Assembly: GCA_028282645.1 (NCBI GenBank)
Contig: JANQHM010000120.1
Location: 1 to 33,946, forward strand
DNA length: 33,946 nucleotides
Source of the DNA: Candidatus Gastranaerophilales bacterium
GTDB lineage: Bacteria; Cyanobacteriota; Vampirovibrionia; Gastranaerophilales; JANQFW01
Reading direction: 5' to 3'
Made by a program: the position numbers and the translations under genes. Below are positions 32,201 through 33,946 of the stretch, one piece after another. The notes under the pieces are model-generated. The model was not told the origin of the DNA. It searched no databases and worked only from the letters and a program-made list of their open reading frames with translations. Within the stretch, counting starts at the first letter, position 1. Each line of letters starts with the position of its first letter.

Positions 32201-33041
32201 TGAAAAATATAAAGATAAAGAAACAATTGAAAAACTTAAAAAGGCAACCTCACCATTTATTTTAAGACGTTTAAAAACTGATAAAACAATTATTTCGGAC
32301 TTACCGGATAAAATAGCTTTTGACGAGTACTGCTATCTTACAAAAGAGCAAGCAGCAATTTATCAAAATATTGTTGATGACATAATGGAGCAGGTTGAAA
32401 ATTCGGACGGAATTGAAAGAAAAGGGCTTATTTTCAAGCTTATAACCTCACTAAAACAAATTTGTAACCATCCTGTGCATTTTTCCAAAAAAGGAGAGAT
32501 AGAGTCGGAACCCTCAGGTAAAGCCCAAAAATTAGTTTCTATTCTTGAAAATATTATTGATAATAAGGAAAAAGCTTTGATTTTTACTCAATACAAAGAA
32601 ATGGGAGATATTTTACAGAAAATTATAAAAAAAGAATTAAAACAGAATGTTGTTTTCTTTCATGGTGCTTTAACAAGAAAAAAACGCGATGAGATGATAA
32701 ATCTTTTCCAGACTGACAAAAAAACAAAGATTATGATAATTTCTCTTAAAGCAGGTGGAACGGGTTTAAATCTTACAGAAGCCTCAAATGTAATTCATTA
32801 CGATTTATGGTGGAATCCCGCAGTTGAAAATCAAGCTACGGACAGAGCTTACAGAATAGGCCAGGAGAAAAACGTAATAGTTCACAGGTTAATTACTCTC
32901 GGCACCTTTGAAGAAAAAATTGATGAGATTATTAAATCTAAAAAAGAACTTGCGGATTTAACGGTTTCCACAGGTGAAAGCTGGATTACAGAAATGTCTA
33001 ACAAAGATTTGCGAGATCTATTTATGCTCTACAAAAGATAA
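29256..33041 (+). CDS. Large SWIM/SNF2-family helicase (fused N-terminal SWIM protein)
   Basis: A 1261-residue Swi2/Snf2 ATPase. The N-terminus TPWGKKWVTALENTASDRL, then KGRSLANRGYV, matches the stand-alone SWIM zinc-finger proteins often encoded beside such helicases. The finger is CNCYDDEDPCKH (~residues 132-148). A long central region (to ~780) includes a basic patch KPKRRRKKKTEED. The motor has LRPYQERGFKWL, Walker A ADDMGLGKTIQV (~820), Walker B LIIDEAQNIKN (~915), TGTPVENKLTELWNIFDF, and C-terminal motifs SLKAGGTGLNLT and ATDRAYRIGQ (~1168-1205). It should be a DNA translocase or remodeller. It is related to, but clearly diverged from, the 1078-aa protein at 15924-19160. Its ribosome binding site (AGAG) is weak. 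Confidence 0.94.
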   Translation: MLKTKRKSYGNTPWGKKWVTALENTASDRLSKGRSLANRGYVNKIRVTKGKITASVESSGYGYYYRYRSSYRVRINFEPFTKEEIKTIKQIIAESSSIAVELGMGNLPQTLIDELEKININLFPEDWYDLDKTCNCYDDEDPCKHLAAAYFMLANEIDKDPFILFQVRGLKKENLVKSAGVTVQPHEIKRNTTINKFIEVSELKTKNIDINPDEFEFSFPQYDIKPLLSLLPDNPPFYNRGNFKTFLENIYNFASANIDDNFSVTHEEPELMEKHFQLEYSWNDSIGRLDYLFKILPEENNVDKSIQKIMEELNANQQDENFIRMGSSPITLKLMNISRWTALEVDFLLPDMKTKDKQIIKSDAIAPKLNFFVLDYLLTSSSIIDYDKASDSFAFLNILSSMALGLVKANLFIPELIAEYGKDNFSIRYIPVINDEIQTQIDKLKQIMPQDICTHDEKFLLEDGLIDLLSVFITYTVKDIISSLIDEPKDRIIPAFAYNTVFEPIDFNEENIAQSISGWLEKLHISKKDISPVIRIEEGKEDNFNIFVDIINKSDPIAPMIPVSKLYEISKPKRRRKKKTEEDDEPVTEIFSLPPEEVQAEISKQLIIAGQYMPELKTIIDSKGKIIPVLTLEKMSEVLISTAGIFDVLGIRIILPKELKKLAHPHLHVSAKVKKYNETGATGYLNLHEILKFSYKVALGNKNVPLKDFRKLVKETKGLVKYKDQYLLLKPDEVKSILNKLKNPIPEMTSSMQALYTAVTGEVNGIKFDSDKTLDKILDDFTKIEDIIIPEILNATLRPYQERGFKWLYSNAKKGLGSCIADDMGLGKTIQVITLLLEYKKEKKKFKPSLVICPTTLIGNWEKECQKFAPDLNLNIYHGQERELITKNIDLLITSYGILRRDAEKFRKKEWNFLIIDEAQNIKNSETAQTKAVKSIKASNYIAMTGTPVENKLTELWNIFDFINKGYMGSLTQFKNELASPIEKYKDKETIEKLKKATSPFILRRLKTDKTIISDLPDKIAFDEYCYLTKEQAAIYQNIVDDIMEQVENSDGIERKGLIFKLITSLKQICNHPVHFSKKGEIESEPSGKAQKLVSILENIIDNKEKALIFTQYKEMGDILQKIIKKELKQNVVFFHGALTRKKRDEMINLFQTDKKTKIMIISLKAGGTGLNLTEASNVIHYDLWWNPAVENQATDRAYRIGQEKNVIVHRLITLGTFEEKIDEIIKSKKELADLTVSTGESWITEMSNKDLRDLFMLYKR

Positions 33042-33058
33042 GGTGATTGTTATCACTG
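33042..33058. repeat. Isolated family B-like palindrome after the SNF2 gene
   Basis: GGTGATTGTTATCACT, directly after the stop codon, resembles the GGTGAT...ATCACC end of family B and is followed by a T-rich stretch (TTTATTAATTTTTT). It may act as a weak terminator. Confidence 0.45.
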
Positions 33059-33103
33059 TTTATTAATTTTTTGAAATAAAAATATATAAAATTTAATATT
33101 TAA

Positions 33104-33130
33104 TTGAATAAAGTTTTTGCCTTGTATAAT
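33104..33130 (+). promoter_or_regulatory. Candidate promoter of the coiled-coil gene
   Basis: A consensus -10 TATAAT (33125-33130) stands in TTGTATAATATATG, with TTGAAT at 33104-33109 as a -35 at a short 15-base spacing. The gene starts 78 bases downstream. Confidence 0.5.
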
Positions 33131-33207
33131 ATATGTAGTTAAATGATGAATTTAAAAAAAATATTATATTTAAATTCACAAACAGGTGAAATAAAAAGAG
33201 GTAAAAA

Positions 33208-33615
33208 ATGTTAAAATTATATGCTCATAGACCTATGAATCCTTCTGTTGTTACTGCACAAAAAAGTAATGTTATGAATAATAAAAACAAACACAACTTG
33301 GCTTTTACCGGTCCTGGTGAATCTAGTCAACCGGACGGCAATTTATTGGGAAGGCAAAGCGACTTAGAACACAGGCAAGACAATTTATTGGGAAGGCAAA
33401 GCGACTTAGAGCACAGGCAAGACCTTCTATCAAAAAGCCAAAAGGTCTTAGAAGACAGGATAGACACTCTAGAAAACAGGATAGGCTTTTTAACTATAGG
33501 TCAATATTGTATACTTAAGAGTCAAAAGGGTTTGGAAGATAATCAAGGCTTTCTACAAAATAACCAAGATGGCCTATTAAAAAACCAAAAGTTCTTGGCA
33601 AATAGATTGGAATAA
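33208..33615 (+). CDS. Coiled-coil protein with 14-residue repeats
   Basis: A 135-residue protein. Residues ~1-45 are polar and contain HNLAFTGPGE, similar in layout to SLNFRGRGN near the start of the 1132-aa HD protein. From ~46 the chain is a repeated 14-residue (two-heptad) unit. The first two copies, NLLGRQSDLEHRQD, are identical in protein and nearly so in DNA (42-bp direct repeat at 33340-33423). Later units drift (LLSKSQKVLEDRID, LENRIGFL, LKSQKGLEDNQG, GLLKNQKFLANRLE). The spacing of Leu and Ile predicts a parallel coiled coil, so it is probably an oligomeric structural or adhesin-like protein. AGAGG lies six bases before the ATG, an ideal position. It has no signal peptide and no recognised family. 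Confidence 0.8.
   Translation: MLKLYAHRPMNPSVVTAQKSNVMNNKNKHNLAFTGPGESSQPDGNLLGRQSDLEHRQDNLLGRQSDLEHRQDLLSKSQKVLEDRIDTLENRIGFLTIGQYCILKSQKGLEDNQGFLQNNQDGLLKNQKFLANRLE
33340..33423 (+). repeat. 42-bp coding tandem repeat
   Basis: Two adjacent copies of a 42-base unit beginning AATTTATTGGGAAGGCAAAG differ at one base (GAACACAGG against GAGCACAGG). Such similarity points to a recent duplication and likely copy-number variation. Confidence 0.85.
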
Positions 33616-33871
33616 GTAACAAAGAGAAAATATTTACGTCTAAAATATCATTAGTTAATAAAAATGGGTATTTTATTATGAGATGCATAAAATTACAAGA
33701 ATATAAAGATCTGACAGATTTTTTTCATTAAGCAATGTTACAAAATTAGCATTTTTACATTTTAAGAGCCTGCGGAAATTTTAAAAATATGCTATGATAT
33801 ATATTAAGGATATAAATTGTAAGCATATTCAGTTTTTAATTGTTTTAAGAAGAAAGTCCAAAGGCTAAAAA
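33616..33871. other. Intergenic region before the last gene
   Basis: AT-rich, with a likely promoter at 33771-33798 and a leader containing AAAGG before the ATG at 33872. Nothing else is recognised. Confidence 0.4.
33771..33798 (+). promoter_or_regulatory. Candidate extended -10 promoter
   Basis: TGCTATGAT (33790-33798) is an extended -10 (TGnTATGAT). TGCGGA at 33771-33776, 16 bases before the -10 hexamer, is a weak -35. It lies 73 bases before the partial gene at 33872. Confidence 0.4.
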
Positions 33872-33946
33872 ATGAACTTTACTCAATACGTTAAAACAAT
33901 ATTTTGTATTTTGTGGAACATCATAGTATTTCTATGCCCAATTATA
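33872..33946 (+). CDS. N-terminus of a membrane protein (truncated by window end)
   Basis: Twenty-five codons without a stop reach the edge of the window. The start MNFTQYVKTIFCILWNIIVF is a short polar segment followed by a hydrophobic helix, either a signal anchor or a first transmembrane helix. AAAGG is about eight bases before the ATG, and an extended -10 promoter lies upstream. Too short to assign. Confidence 0.45.
   Translation, partial: MNFTQYVKTIFCILWNIIVFLCPII

Noticed and set aside
15924-33041. The two SNF2 helicases as parts of a defence system such as DISARM
   Set aside because: No methyltransferase, phospholipase D or DrmA/B-like gene is adjacent to either, and SWIM/SNF2 proteins are common outside defence loci.

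Overview
The window is about 34 kb of very AT-rich bacterial chromosome with low coding density. It holds 19 credible protein-coding genes (one cut by the right edge), one tRNA-Glu(UUC), several intrinsic terminators and many intergenic repeats. Low GC, a Gram-negative-type DnaK ending in EEDVIDAEY, two SWIM/SNF2 helicases, and many large low-complexity or repeat proteins without relatives I can name would fit a host-associated member of the Melainabacteria (Vampirovibrionia/Gastranaerophilales, non-photosynthetic Cyanobacteria). This is inference: no rRNA or ribosomal protein is present to settle it.

Layout. 1-2266: a short Gln-rich helical protein (314-604) with a decayed duplicate beside it, a putative ribbon-helix-helix protein (781-966, minus) and an orphan 138-aa protein (1400-1816, minus). 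2267-4120: dnaK, standing alone and closed by a bidirectional terminator. 4224-7509 (minus): GT4 glycosyltransferase, HAD phosphatase and ATP-grasp ligase; the last two look like one transcript. 7823-11221 (minus): a 1132-aa protein with about eleven 35-residue repeats, an HD phosphohydrolase domain and a C-terminal region that may be ADP-ribosyltransferase-like. 11740-11943: a small membrane protein. 11944-13407: a gene desert with hairpins and a possible small RNA. 13408-15801: a hybrid sensor-type histidine kinase without a partner regulator. 15924-19160 (minus): SWIM/SNF2 helicase. 19482-19554: tRNA-Glu with a near-consensus promoter. 19581-24495 (minus): three paralogous HExxH proteins in tandem. 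25645-27012 (minus): nagA with an N-terminal extension. 27559-27933: yraN behind a perfect 7-1-7 Fur-type palindrome. 28050-29120: a multi-pass membrane protein. 29256-33041: a second SWIM/SNF2 helicase. 33208-33615: a coiled-coil protein built on 14-residue repeats. 33872-end: start of a membrane protein.

Two dispersed repeat families link the regions. Family A occurs as a short form of close to 106 bp and a long form of 160-168 bp. It has imperfect terminal inverted repeats beginning TATACT and at least ten near-complete copies plus several end fragments. Copies abut or enter genes: they supply the stop codon of nagA and of the 138-aa gene, and probably the ribosome binding site of the histidine kinase. 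Family B is about 70-97 bp and ends in the palindrome GGTGATGGTCATCACC. Family A looks like a non-autonomous (MITE-like) element; no transposase is in the window.

The strongest candidates for something undescribed are the HExxH paralogue trio (shared C-terminal zincin-like domain behind variable low-complexity N-termini, with GTSD after HExxH reminiscent of M35 aspzincins), the repeat+HD giant protein, and the A/B repeat families.
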